NCBI RefSeq assembly: GCF_036014195.1
Contig: NZ_CP107918.1
Location: 4,588,001 to 4,652,000, forward strand
Direction: 5' to 3'
Origin: Streptomyces sp. NBC_00442
Lineage (GTDB): Bacteria > Actinomycetota > Actinomycetes > Streptomycetales > Streptomycetaceae
DNA length: 64,000 bases
The notes under the pieces are model-generated. The model did no database searches. It was not told the DNA's origin and worked only from the letters and a program-made list of their open reading frames with translations. The position numbers and the translations under genes are program-made. Positions 45,078 to 53,212 of the stretch are shown here, piece after piece. The stretch's first letter is position 1. Each line of letters starts with the position of its first letter.

Positions 45078-47048
45078 GTGCGCCAACGTGTGCCCACGCC
45101 GGTCCAGGGGAGTGCGCGGCAGCCCCCACGGGACGCGGTGGACGACCGGGCGGCGGACGAGCGGGTGAAGGGCGCCCGTCCGGCGAAGGGCAGACGTCGA
45201 CGGCTGCCCCCGTCGTGGCCCTCGTCGTCGCGTTCCTCGTCATCGGTGCGCGACATGATGGTCCCTCAAGTGCTGTTCAGCTGGCTGCCGTTGCTCGTCG
45301 CCACCGCGCTGTGGGTGTACGCGCTGCCCGGCATCGACTACCGGCACATGGGCGACTGGGGCCTGATCGACAAGCTGCCCGCCGCGTTCTACCTCTCCCT
45401 CGCCGTCCTCACCGGCGGATTCGTGGTCAGCCTGCGGCGGGCGGGCACCGCACCCTGGTGGCCCGGCCTCTACAGCGTCGCCCTGCTCTTCGCCCTGAAG
45501 GCGCCCACCGCGATCCTCTACAACGCGGTGCGCTACCCCTGGGCGTCCAAGCACGACGCGGTCGTCAACCACCTGCTCGCCAACCAGGAGTTGCGGCCCG
45601 GCGTGCCCCTGTCCGGCAACATGGCGGCGTACGACCAGTGGCCGGGTTTCTTCACGCTCAACGCCGGGCTCGTGCGGGCCTTCGGCGTGGACACCGCGGC
45701 CTCGTACCTCAACTGGGCGCCGCTCTTCTACGGCGTCGTCCTCATCCCCGTCCTCGTCCTGATCTACCGCACCTTCGCCGAGGACTGGCGGCTGGTGTGG
45801 ACCGGCGTGTGGATCTTCGAGGTCGCCAACTGGGTCGGGCAGGACTACTTCTCGCCCCAGGGCATGGCACTGATCCTGCACCTGGCCGTGCTCGCCGTGG
45901 TGTTCCGGCACTTCGTGCGCCCCGGAGCCGCGGGGGCGCTGCGCTCGCGGGCCAACCTCGACCCGGCGGCGGCCGGTGTACCGCCGCCGACCACCGGGCG
46001 TCAGCGCGCCGTGTGCGTGGCGATCCTGGCCCCGCTGATCGCCGCCATCAACTTCACCCACCAGCTGACCCCGGTGATGCTGTGCGTCGCCCTCGTCGCC
46101 CTCAACCTGACCCGGCGCCACCGCAACCCCGGGCTGCTCGCCGTGACCGCCCTGATCATGCTGATCTGGGACCTCACCATGGGGCGGCCGCTCTTCATGG
46201 AGACGCTGGGCTCCCTCAAGGAGTCCGTGGGCAACCTCCTCAACAACTCGCGCGCCGGGTACGCGGGTGAACTCACCGGTCCCGGGCCGGTGTTGCAGGG
46301 CCGCGCCGACATCGTCATGGTCCTGGTGGTGGCCGGGCTCGCGGCGACCGCCGTCGTCCTGCGGCGCAAACTGGTCAAGAGCGCGCTGCCGCTCCTTCTG
46401 GTGTCCGTGGCGCCGGTTCCGCTGTTCGCCGTCAACGACTACGGCGGCGAAATGCTCTTCCGGGTCTATCTGTTCGGGCTGCCCGGTGCGGCGTTCTTCG
46501 CGGCGGCGGCGCTGGTGCCCGCGGCGGCGGGGCAGGGAGAGGGGCGGATCCGCCCCGAGGTGCGCCGACGGGTCGCGGCCGTCGCGCTGCCGGCCGTCCT
46601 GGTGCTGCTCGTGGCGGGGTTCGTCCCCGCGTACTACGGCAAGGAGCGGATGTACTACACGCCGCCCGCCGAGACGGCGCTGGTGACCAGGGTGCTCGAC
46701 GCCGCACCCAAGGGCTCGCTGATCCTCGCCGTCTCCGGGTCCTTCCCGCAGGCGCTGCGCCGCTACGACCAGCTGGAGCACTGGTTCGTGGCCGAGCAGG
46801 AGGAGCCGCAGAACGCGATCATGCTGCGGGATCCGGTGGGGTATCTGGATCCGCAGCTTCCGAAGGACGGGCGGCCGGTGTTCTTCATCCTCACGCGGAC
46901 GCAGGACATCTACTCGGCGGGGGAGGGGCTGCTTCCCGCGGGGGGCTTTCAGGAGCTGAAGAGCAAGCTTGAGGGGTCGGGGAGGTTTCGGGTGATCGAT
47001 GCGAATGCCTACGGCACGGTGCTCCAATACGCCCCACCCCGCCCATAA
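45078..47048 (+). CDS. large multi-pass membrane protein, probable GT-C/polymerase-like
   Basis: A 656-residue protein. The first ~65 residues are Arg/Ser/Lys-rich and cytosolic; the rest has roughly eleven to twelve membrane helices (e.g. VPQVLFSWLPLLVATALWVYAL, AFYLSLAVLTGGFVVSL, APLFYGVVLIPVLVLIY, VAILAPLIAAINFTHQL, ALPLLLVSVAPVPLF, VAAVALPAVLVLLVAGFV). There is an early extracellular loop SGNMAAYDQWPGFFTLNAG and a C-terminal soluble domain (about 545-650). The layout fits GT-C transferases or glycan polymerases, but I see no family-defining motif. GTG 45078 has a GGGGGGAG site 7 nt upstream. It follows the glycosyltransferase and deacetylase genes. Confidence 0.82.
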   Translation: MRQRVPTPVQGSARQPPRDAVDDRAADERVKGARPAKGRRRRLPPSWPSSSRSSSSVRDMMVPQVLFSWLPLLVATALWVYALPGIDYRHMGDWGLIDKLPAAFYLSLAVLTGGFVVSLRRAGTAPWWPGLYSVALLFALKAPTAILYNAVRYPWASKHDAVVNHLLANQELRPGVPLSGNMAAYDQWPGFFTLNAGLVRAFGVDTAASYLNWAPLFYGVVLIPVLVLIYRTFAEDWRLVWTGVWIFEVANWVGQDYFSPQGMALILHLAVLAVVFRHFVRPGAAGALRSRANLDPAAAGVPPPTTGRQRAVCVAILAPLIAAINFTHQLTPVMLCVALVALNLTRRHRNPGLLAVTALIMLIWDLTMGRPLFMETLGSLKESVGNLLNNSRAGYAGELTGPGPVLQGRADIVMVLVVAGLAATAVVLRRKLVKSALPLLLVSVAPVPLFAVNDYGGEMLFRVYLFGLPGAAFFAAAALVPAAAGQGEGRIRPEVRRRVAAVALPAVLVLLVAGFVPAYYGKERMYYTPPAETALVTRVLDAAPKGSLILAVSGSFPQALRRYDQLEHWFVAEQEEPQNAIMLRDPVGYLDPQLPKDGRPVFFILTRTQDIYSAGEGLLPAGGFQELKSKLEGSGRFRVIDANAYGTVLQYAPPRP

Positions 47049-47236
47049 CCGTGCGGCCCCCTGGGGCTCCGCCCCAGCCCCCGACGCGTTTTCCCACCCA
47101 CCCGCCCGTGCGGCGAGTTGAGAGGCTCGGCTCCCTGGGGGCTCCGCCCCCAGACCCCCGTTCGCGCCTTAAGGGCGCTCGTCCTCAATCGCCGGACGGG
47201 CTGAGGATGCCCATGCTGCCCGGCACCGAGTAGTTA
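47049..47236. repeat. intergenic repeat copy G, hairpin modules reversed
   Basis: CCCTGGGGCTCCGCCCCAG occurs twice (about 47050 and 47138, variant), with CGCGCCTTAAGGGCGCTCGT, CCTCAATCGCCGGACGGGC and GCCCATGCTGCCCGGCACCG. These are the reverse complement of the copy A/D modules. Confidence 0.85.
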
Positions 47237-47500
47237 AGGGGCGCGGGGAACTGCGCGAGAAGCGGGCACGGTCCGCACACGAAGGCGGTTTTAGGGGCGC
47301 GGGGAACTGCGCGAGAGGCGGGCACGGTCCGCACACGAAAGCGGGTTTCAGGGGCGCGGGGAACTGCGCGGGAAGCGGGCACGGTCCGCACACGAAGGCG
47401 GGTTTTGGGGGCGCGGGGAACTGCGCGGGACGGGGGCACGGTCGGCACACGAAAGGGGGTTGAGGGGCGCGGGGAACTGCGTGAGCGGGTCGGTGTGATC
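47237..47500. repeat. 56-57-bp tandem array of the short module, five units
   Basis: GCGCGGGGAACTGCG starts at 47241, 47297, 47354, 47411 and 47467. Units are joined by GCGGGCACGGTCCGCACACG and a short T/G-rich stretch. Unit-to-unit identity is high, which suggests recent expansion. Confidence 0.9.
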
Positions 47501-47556
47501 CGTGGACGAAATCCGTGGACGAAGAGGACAGCAAGACCCACCCGAGAGGAACCCCC

Positions 47557-47940
47557 GTGCGCGTCACCCACCCCCACATCCGCCTCACCACCGCCCTCTC
47601 CGGCTGGCTGGCCCTCGCCGCCACCCAGCTCCCCGCAGGGACCCCGCTGCGATGGATCCCGGTGTTGCTCTTCGTCTCGTTCGGCCCCGGCTTCGCGTTG
47701 CTCCATCCGCAGCCGGCCCCCCTGCGCCCCGGAGCCCGCATGGAGGCGCTCGCGCTCGCCGCGCCGCTCAGCCTGTCGTTCGGGGCGCTCGTGTCGACCT
47801 GTCTGTTTCTCGTGCACGGGTTCTCGGCGACCGCCCTCCTCGTCTGTCTGGCCGGCTTCTCGACCCTCGCCTGCGCCTTCCCCGGACTGCCCCTGCCCGC
47901 GGCCACCCCGGGCGCCGCCGAACGGGCGAGGCGGGACTGA
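47557..47940 (+). CDS. small membrane protein
   Basis: A 127-residue protein with about four hydrophobic segments: LTTALSGWLALAATQL, WIPVLLFVSFGPGFALL, LALAAPLSLSFGALVSTCLFLV and ALLVCLAGFSTLACAFPG. GTG 47557 has GAGAGGAACC upstream and is preferred over the earlier ATG at 47515, which lies next to the repeat array. It may belong to the surface-glycan group (GtrA-like size, but no motif). Convergent with the aminotransferase gene; the hairpin GGGCGGA...TCCGCCC at about 47961-47980 could terminate both. Confidence 0.75.
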   Translation: MRVTHPHIRLTTALSGWLALAATQLPAGTPLRWIPVLLFVSFGPGFALLHPQPAPLRPGARMEALALAAPLSLSFGALVSTCLFLVHGFSATALLVCLAGFSTLACAFPGLPLPAATPGAAERARRD

Positions 47941-47994
47941 GGCCGGGTGAGGGTCTTCTCGGGCGGACGCCGGTCCGCCCCGGATCCGGCCGTG

Positions 47995-49167
47995 TCAGAC
48001 ACCGGCGGGGCCGCCCCTCGCGGGCCGGATGCCCGCCGCGCGCAGCACCTCGATGGTGCGTCCGGCCTTCAACGGGTCGGCGGGCAGGGCGTGTCGGGCG
48101 AACCAGCGGGCGGCCTCGGGTGCGGGCGACGGATCGGTGAAGGCCGCGCCCGCGTAGTCGTCGAGCGGCGGGGCGTACAGATGGCCGACCGTGATCCGCT
48201 CCCGTGCGAGCGCCGCGCGGGCCGCGTCGCGGTCCTCGACGAGCAGCGGCACCCGGAACAGTGGCTGGACGGGGCCCGGTTTCGGCCGGGCCCACTCGGT
48301 GGCGAGCAGCGTGCGGGTGCCCGCGCGGTGGGCGTCCAGGACGGCGTCGAGGCCGCCCAGCTTCCGTTCGATGCGGGCGAGCCGGCCGCGGCCGGGGGTC
48401 GCCCGGTAGTCGTGCAGGTCGACCCGGGCCCAGGAGTGGAAGGCCGACAGGGCGGGCGCGGCCGCGAGGGCGCGGCTCAGCTCGTCGGGGCGCAGCGGCA
48501 TCCGGATGTCGTCGCGTTCCTGGCGTCCGAGCAGGCGCAGGGCCGCCCGCGCGGCGGGGGCCAGGCGCAGACCGCGTACGGCGGCCTCCGCGTACGGGCG
48601 CGCCCGGTAGGCGAGTTCGGCGCGGGTGCGGCGGGGGGCCAGGAGTTCGTCCCTGGTCTTGGCGAGGGCCTCGCGCAGACCGGGGTCGGCGATCGTGAGG
48701 AAGCCGCCCGCCTTGGCCGCGGTGTGTTTGGAGAGGCTGAAGACGGAGGCCTGGCCGAAGGTGCCGACGGCGCGCCCGGCGCTCTCGCTGCCGATGGCGT
48801 GGGCCGCGTCCTCGATGAGAGGGATGGCCAACCGGGCGCACCGCGCGGCCAGTTCGGGTGCGGGGTCGGGGTTGCCGTACAGGTTGGTGGTGAGGACGGC
48901 GCTCAGCCGCGGCCAGAGCGCGTCCGGCACGGCGGACACGTCGAGAGTGCCGTCGTGCGGATCGAGCGGCGCCTGCACCGGGCGCAGGCCTGCCGCGAGG
49001 ACCACGAAGAAGATGACGTCGTCGTTGACGGGCGACATCAGGATGCGGCCGCCGGGCGGGCACCAGTGCCGGAGCGCCACGTACAGGCCGAGCCGGCACG
49101 ACGGCACGTAGAGGCACGCGCGCCCGAGCCGTCGGCGCATCGGTCCTTCGAGCTCTTCGTACGCCAT
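47995..49167 (-). CDS. DegT/DnrJ/EryC1/StrS-family aminotransferase
   Basis: A 390-residue PLP enzyme of the sugar-aminotransferase/dehydratase family. Blocks are LYVALRHWCPPGGRILMSPVNDDVIFFVVLAAGLRP, TNLYGNPDPAPEL, LIEDAAHAIGSESAGRAVGTFGQASVFSLSKHTAAKAGGFL (PLP Lys in the SKH segment), and a C-terminal region rich in Arg. It would make an amino sugar for the surface glycan assembled by the neighbouring genes. ATG 49167 has a GGGGGGA site upstream; the frame upstream crosses a terminator. Start and end are well bounded. Confidence 0.85.
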   Translation of the reverse strand: MAYEELEGPMRRRLGRACLYVPSCRLGLYVALRHWCPPGGRILMSPVNDDVIFFVVLAAGLRPVQAPLDPHDGTLDVSAVPDALWPRLSAVLTTNLYGNPDPAPELAARCARLAIPLIEDAAHAIGSESAGRAVGTFGQASVFSLSKHTAAKAGGFLTIADPGLREALAKTRDELLAPRRTRAELAYRARPYAEAAVRGLRLAPAARAALRLLGRQERDDIRMPLRPDELSRALAAAPALSAFHSWARVDLHDYRATPGRGRLARIERKLGGLDAVLDAHRAGTRTLLATEWARPKPGPVQPLFRVPLLVEDRDAARAALARERITVGHLYAPPLDDYAGAAFTDPSPAPEAARWFARHALPADPLKAGRTIEVLRAAGIRPARGGPAGV

Positions 49168-49234
49168 GAAGTCCCCCCGGCCCTCGCCGTCGCGGCCCAA
49201 TGTGGCCCGGTGCGGCCGCCGCGTCAACAACGCG

Positions 49235-49267
49235 GAAGAGCCCGTTCCTCGACGGAACGGGCCCTTC
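49235..49267 (-). terminator. sigma-factor gene terminator
   Basis: A 14-bp stem with one mismatch (GAAGAGCCCGTTCC / GGAACGGGCCCTTC) and loop TCGAC lies 14 bp past the sigma gene. Confidence 0.8.
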
Positions 49268-49280
49268 GGACGGCTGTACG

Positions 49281-50183
49281 TCACTCTTCGACGGTCAGCC
49301 CCTTGCGGAGCTTGCGCAGGGTGCGCGAGAGCAGCCGGGAGACGTGCATCTGCGAGATGCCGAGCTCCTCGCCGATCTCGGACTGCGTCATGTTGGCGAC
49401 GAAGCGCAGCGAAAGGATCTTCCGGTCCCGCGCGGGAAGCGAGGCGATCATCGGCTTCAGCGACTCGACGTACTCGACGCCTTCGAGGTCGTGGTCCTCG
49501 TAGCCGATGCGGTCGCTCAGGGCGCCTTCGGAGTCGTCCTCCTCGGGCTGTGCGTCCAGCGAGCTCGCGGTGTACGCGTTGCTCGCCGCCATGCCTTCGA
49601 CGACTTCTTCCTTGGTGATGCCCAGGCGTTCGGCGAGCTCGCCCACCGTGGCCGAGCGGTCAAGCTGCTGGGCGAGTTCGTCGCCCGCCTTGGCGAGGTC
49701 CAGACGGAGTTCCTGGAGCCGGCGCGGAACCCGCACGGACCAGGAGGTGTCGCGGAAGAAGCGCTTGATCTCACCGACGATGGTCGGCATGGCGAAGGTG
49801 GGGAACTCGACGCCGCGGTCGAACTCGAAGCGGTCGATCGCCTTGATCAGGCCGATGGTGCCGACCTGGATGATGTCTTCCATCGGTTCGCTGCGGGAGC
49901 GGAAGCGCGATGCGGCGAACTTGACCAGGGCAAGGTTCAGTTCGACCAGGGTGTTGCGTACGTACGCGTGCTCCTGCGTGCCCTCTTCGAGCGCGTCGAG
50001 GCGGGCGAAGAGCGTCTTGGACAGGGCCCGCGCGTCGACGGGGCCGACGTCGGCGAAGGACGGGATCTCGGGAAGTCCCTCAAGTCCCTCCGGTGCGTAC
50101 GGTCGTGCCTGTGGGGGGCGGATGTCCTGCGGTTCCTGCTTGATCGACGTATCCGCTTGCGATTCGTCGAGCCGGGGTGACAT
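49281..50183 (-). CDS. SigB/SigF-family RNA polymerase sigma factor (SigI-like)
   Basis: A 300-residue group 3 sigma factor. Region 2 (LVELNLALVKFAASRFRSR, EDIIQVGTIGLIKAIDRFEFDRGVEFPTFAMPTIVGEIKRFFRD) binds the -10 box; region 3 (WSVRVPRRLQELRLDLAKAGDELAQQL) and region 4 (LPARDRKILSLRFVANMTQSEIGEELGISQMHVSRLLSRTLRKL) are complete. The first 35 residues are variable. The adjacent STAS and HATPase genes are the expected partner-switching regulators, as for S. coelicolor sigI with prsI/arsI, which I recall at the same chromosomal place. It should serve a stress regulon. Confidence 0.93.
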   Translation of the reverse strand: MSPRLDESQADTSIKQEPQDIRPPQARPYAPEGLEGLPEIPSFADVGPVDARALSKTLFARLDALEEGTQEHAYVRNTLVELNLALVKFAASRFRSRSEPMEDIIQVGTIGLIKAIDRFEFDRGVEFPTFAMPTIVGEIKRFFRDTSWSVRVPRRLQELRLDLAKAGDELAQQLDRSATVGELAERLGITKEEVVEGMAASNAYTASSLDAQPEEDDSEGALSDRIGYEDHDLEGVEYVESLKPMIASLPARDRKILSLRFVANMTQSEIGEELGISQMHVSRLLSRTLRKLRKGLTVEE

Positions 50184-50428
50184 GGGTCTCCTCCATCGTT
50201 CTCGGCATATGGCTGCCGATGCCCATACGTGTTGTCCGCGGTGTGCGGCGCCTCCGTGGCCGGTCGTGTTGAATAACTGTCGCTACTACCCCTACCCGCT
50301 TTGAGTGGGCTCTCGCAAGGCTTCTTTATCCTCATATGTCCGCTTTGCGGGGTTGTTTGGCTTTCAGATGTCGCAGGGAAGGCGTAGTGTTCTTGAGAAG
50401 TTACGACGAATCGGCGAAGAGGGACGGC

Positions 50429-50797
50429 ATGGACCGCGGCACGGTCGGCAGCACGAATCGGGGCCGGCTCCGGGTCGGAGTCCGTACCGAAGGCGGCACT
50501 GAGGTCCTGACTCCGGCGGGTGAGCTGGATCACCACACGGCGGAGCTGCTCAGGGAACCCCTGGAGGCGGCCATCGCCCAGGGGCGCATCAGGCTGGTCG
50601 TCGATTGCTCACAACTGGAGTTCTGCGACTCCACCGGACTGAACGTGCTGCTCGGCGCCCGCCTCAAGGCGGAGGAGCTGGGGGGTGCGGTTCACCTGGT
50701 GGCGATGCAGCCGGTGGTTGCGAGAGTTTTTGAGATCACAGGGGCGGAGGCGGTCTTCACCGTGCATGATTCGCTCGATACCGCTCTGCGTGACTGA
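50429..50797 (+). CDS. STAS-domain anti-sigma factor antagonist
   Basis: A 122-residue SpoIIAA/RsbV-like protein. VLTPAGELDHHTAELLREPLEAAI and LVVDCSQLEFCDSTGLNVLLGARLKAEELGG include the Ser of CDSTG, which the kinase partner phosphorylates. Unphosphorylated, it binds the anti-sigma factor and frees sigma. ATG 50429 has GAGGGA 6 nt upstream. It is divergent from the sigma gene (245 bp) and followed by the HATPase gene 64 bp later. Confidence 0.93.
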   Translation: MDRGTVGSTNRGRLRVGVRTEGGTEVLTPAGELDHHTAELLREPLEAAIAQGRIRLVVDCSQLEFCDSTGLNVLLGARLKAEELGGAVHLVAMQPVVARVFEITGAEAVFTVHDSLDTALRD

Positions 50798-50861
50798 CCC
50801 CGATTCGTCCGGGCAGGAGAGCAAATCCAAGACATTGGCGAATCGGTGAGGTGAAGCGCTG

Positions 50862-51371
50862 ATGAGCACCACCCGGGAGCAAGCTCCGGGCGACCGTGGG
50901 CCAGAGCCCCATGGGGCCCGGCCCGGCGCCGTGCCGTCGGAATCCGACGGTGCGGACTCCGTTACGTCCGCGCGCGTGCTCGCGCTCACTGGGGCGAGCG
51001 GAATCGTCCCCATGGCACGGGACTTCACCAGGCAGGCCCTCTACGACTGGGGCTGGCTTCCGGCGGCGACGGCCGAGGGCCGCGCCGCCGCCGAAGACGT
51101 CCTGCTCGTGGTCTCCGAGCTCGTGACCAACGCGTGCCTGCACGCGGAGGGGCCCGAGGGGCTGAAGGTGTCGCGCACCGGGAAGGTCCTGCGTCTTGAG
51201 GTCAGTGACCTCGGCTCGGGCCAGCCGGCGCCCCGCACCCCGCACCGCGCGGGCCGGCCGGGAGGACACGGCATGTTCATCGTGGAGCGGCTGTGCCTGG
51301 ACTGGGGCGTGGTGCGCACGCCCGGCGTCACCGGCAAGACGGTCTGGGCGGAACTCGCGGCACCCGCGTAA
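50862..51371 (+). CDS. anti-sigma factor, ATP-binding (HATPase) family
   Basis: A 169-residue RsbW/SpoIIAB-type serine kinase/anti-sigma protein. The N-box VVSELVTNACLHA, LEVSDLGSG (Mg/ATP Asp) and GRPGGHGMFIVERLCLDWG define the Bergerat fold. In the absence of signal it should hold the sigma factor; with stress it phosphorylates or exchanges onto the STAS protein. The first 35 residues are low-complexity. ATG 50862, with GGTGAGGTG upstream. It is probably co-transcribed with the STAS gene. Confidence 0.92.
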   Translation: MSTTREQAPGDRGPEPHGARPGAVPSESDGADSVTSARVLALTGASGIVPMARDFTRQALYDWGWLPAATAEGRAAAEDVLLVVSELVTNACLHAEGPEGLKVSRTGKVLRLEVSDLGSGQPAPRTPHRAGRPGGHGMFIVERLCLDWGVVRTPGVTGKTVWAELAAPA

Positions 51372-51477
51372 CTCCCGTTGACGGTTACCGGCGGTTCGGC
51401 CCCGCCGGTGCACTGGCATGTCCACACCTCGATCCGCTCTGTTCTTTGTCTTCCCTCGACAAGGCCCCCGGCGTACC

Positions 51478-51504
51478 TTGACGCCCTATCTGATGCGCCG
51501 TCAG
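51478..51504 (+). promoter_or_regulatory. candidate promoter with CTGATGCGCCGTCAG dyad
   Basis: TTGACG at 51478-51483 is followed by the dyad CTGATGCGCCGTCAG (51490-51504), 45 bp before the first surface-protein start. A similar dyad lies at 2958-2971. Confidence 0.45.
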
Positions 51505-51548
51505 GAACGTGGCGCCCTCCGGCAGGACCGGCATAAGGGGAATTCGAG

Positions 51549-52214
51549 GTGTCGTACCCGAAGCGAACAGCTCTCGCGCTGGCGACGGCGGCAGCGGGCT
51601 CGGTGGTGCTGATCGCCGCCCCGGCGGCCCAGGCATCCGTCATCGACGTCAACTACAACTGCAAGACGCCGATCGGTGCCAAGAGCGCCGTGTCGCCCAT
51701 CGACATCAAGGCGGTGCCGAGCGGCACTTCCTACAAAGTCACCATGTCCTTCCAGAAAGGCGTCTCGTCGAGCCCGGTCGCCCTGGGCGCCGGCGCGATG
51801 AACCCGAGCGCCACGATCACGCTCGGCGGCGCCGACAAGGGCACGGTCGCCGTCACGGGACCCGCCAACTCCGCGGAGATCCCCGCCAACTCGCCCATCA
51901 AAATAAGCGACTTGTCGGGCACCTACGTCCCGAAGGCCAACGGCAAGGTCACGCTCACCGCGGGCGTCCTCACCATCAAGGCGCTCGGCACCGTCACGAC
52001 CTGCACCGCGAGCAACAGCCCCGGCCCCTCCCTCGAACTCGACGTCACCGGGGCGAGTGGCTCGACCGGCGGCTCGACCGGCGCGGCCCCCGCGGCGCTG
52101 CCCAAGACCGGCCCCCTCGACTCGGCCGTCGCGCTCGGCACCCTCGGCGGCACGGTCGTCCTGGTCGGCGCCGGCGGAGTGCTCTGGCTGACCCGGCGCG
52201 ACCAGCGGGCCTGA
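51549..52214 (+). CDS. sortase-anchored surface protein, LPxTG type, single domain
   Basis: A 221-residue secreted protein: signal peptide MSYPKRTALALATAAAGSVVL...AQA, a beta-rich domain (about 30-165) of the type SYKVTMSFQKGVSSSP...GGADKGTVAVTGPANSAEIP...SDLSGTYVPKANGKVTLTAG, then a Gly/Ser/Thr linker, LPKTG at 184-188, a membrane helix and the tail RRDQRA. A sortase should cleave after Thr and link it to peptidoglycan. The core domain is repeated in the gene at 54384. GTG 51549 has AAGGGG upstream. It is first in a four-gene set. Confidence 0.88.
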   Translation: MSYPKRTALALATAAAGSVVLIAAPAAQASVIDVNYNCKTPIGAKSAVSPIDIKAVPSGTSYKVTMSFQKGVSSSPVALGAGAMNPSATITLGGADKGTVAVTGPANSAEIPANSPIKISDLSGTYVPKANGKVTLTAGVLTIKALGTVTTCTASNSPGPSLELDVTGASGSTGGSTGAAPAALPKTGPLDSAVALGTLGGTVVLVGAGGVLWLTRRDQRA

Positions 52215-52267
52215 CCCCTCGATCCAGCGCCCCGCAAGGGGACCCCCTCGCACCCGAGGAGCCGCCG

Positions 52268-53212
52268 ATGCGTCCGATCCGCCCGGCCCTGCCGGCCCTG
52301 GTCCTGCTGCTGTGCGCGTGCGCCGCGCCCACCGCGCAGGCCGCACCGCCGGCGAGCGGGGAGTGGACCGCCGCGCCCGCATCCGGCGGCGGGACCCGAC
52401 CGAGCGCCGACGGGAGGCCCTACTTCTACCTGGAGGGCGCCCCCGGCACCGTCCTGGAGGACACGGTCTCGCTGAGCAACCCGTCCGGCGCCCCGCTCAC
52501 CCTGAGCCTGCGCGGCGCCGCCGCCTACAACACCGCCGACGGATCGATCGCCGTGCGCGCGACCCCCGATCCGTGGATCACGCCCGCCGCGCCCGACGTG
52601 AGCATCCCGCCGCACACCCGCGCCGACGTGCCGTTCTCGGTCACCGTCCCGGCGGGCGCGCAGCCGGGCGACCACCCCGCGGCGCTCGTCGCCGCGGCGG
52701 GCGGACGCGCTGTGGGGATCCGCCTCCACGTGCGGGTGGCGGGACCGACGCTGAGCGCGCTCACCGTCGAGTCCGTACGCGTCGACAAGGACCGCCGCCT
52801 CATCCGGTACGCCCTGGTCAACCGGGGCAACATCGCCCTCACCCCGAGCCTCGCGGTGCGCGCCGACGGCATGTTCGGCCGCGCGCTGCGCCGCGCCGCC
52901 CGGCCGTTGCCGGTCGAACTCCTGCCGGGCCGGCGCGTCGAGCTGACCGAACCCTGGCCGCATCCGCCCGCCCTCGACCACGTCGACGTCCGCCTCGACG
53001 TCACCGCCGAAGGAGGCGCCCACGCGAGCGCCGCGGCCGACGTCTCCTTCGTGCCGTGGGGCGCCGTCGCCGGAGCGGGCCTCGTGCTGCTCGGTGGCGC
53101 GGCCACCGCCGCGCGGCTCGCCGTGCGCCGACGCCGGGCGGTCGGAGCTGCCGGGACGGAAGAACCACCCGTGGAGGAACGCGAGTTGGCGCAGACAGGA
53201 GCTCTTCAGTGA
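52268..53212 (+). CDS. secreted DUF916/WxL-peptidoglycan-domain-like membrane protein
   Basis: A 314-residue protein. Signal peptide (MRPIRPALPALVLLLCACAAPTAQA), then an Ig-like exported domain with GAPGTVLEDTVSLSNPSGAPLTLSLRGAAAYN, SIPPHTRADVPFSVTVPAGAQPGDHPAAL, VGIRLHVRVAGPTLSALTVESV, the layout of the DUF916 family accompanying WxL surface proteins in Firmicutes. A membrane helix follows at about 264-286, then a basic tail ending LAQTGALQ. The LAQTG lies at residues 307-311, after the membrane helix, an odd place for a sorting signal. It overlaps the next gene by GTGA. Confidence 0.82.
   Translation: MRPIRPALPALVLLLCACAAPTAQAAPPASGEWTAAPASGGGTRPSADGRPYFYLEGAPGTVLEDTVSLSNPSGAPLTLSLRGAAAYNTADGSIAVRATPDPWITPAAPDVSIPPHTRADVPFSVTVPAGAQPGDHPAALVAAAGGRAVGIRLHVRVAGPTLSALTVESVRVDKDRRLIRYALVNRGNIALTPSLAVRADGMFGRALRRAARPLPVELLPGRRVELTEPWPHPPALDHVDVRLDVTAEGGAHASAAADVSFVPWGAVAGAGLVLLGGAATAARLAVRRRRAVGAAGTEEPPVEERELAQTGALQ

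Noticed and set aside
47237..47500. CRISPR-like array
   Set aside because: Unit-to-unit sequence is nearly identical throughout, with no unique spacers and no cas genes; it is a tandem copy of an intergenic repeat.
50281..50300. GGGTAG box as a sigma autoregulatory promoter on the minus strand
   Set aside because: A GGGTAG -10-like element is present but I could not find a convincing -35 at 14-16 bp.
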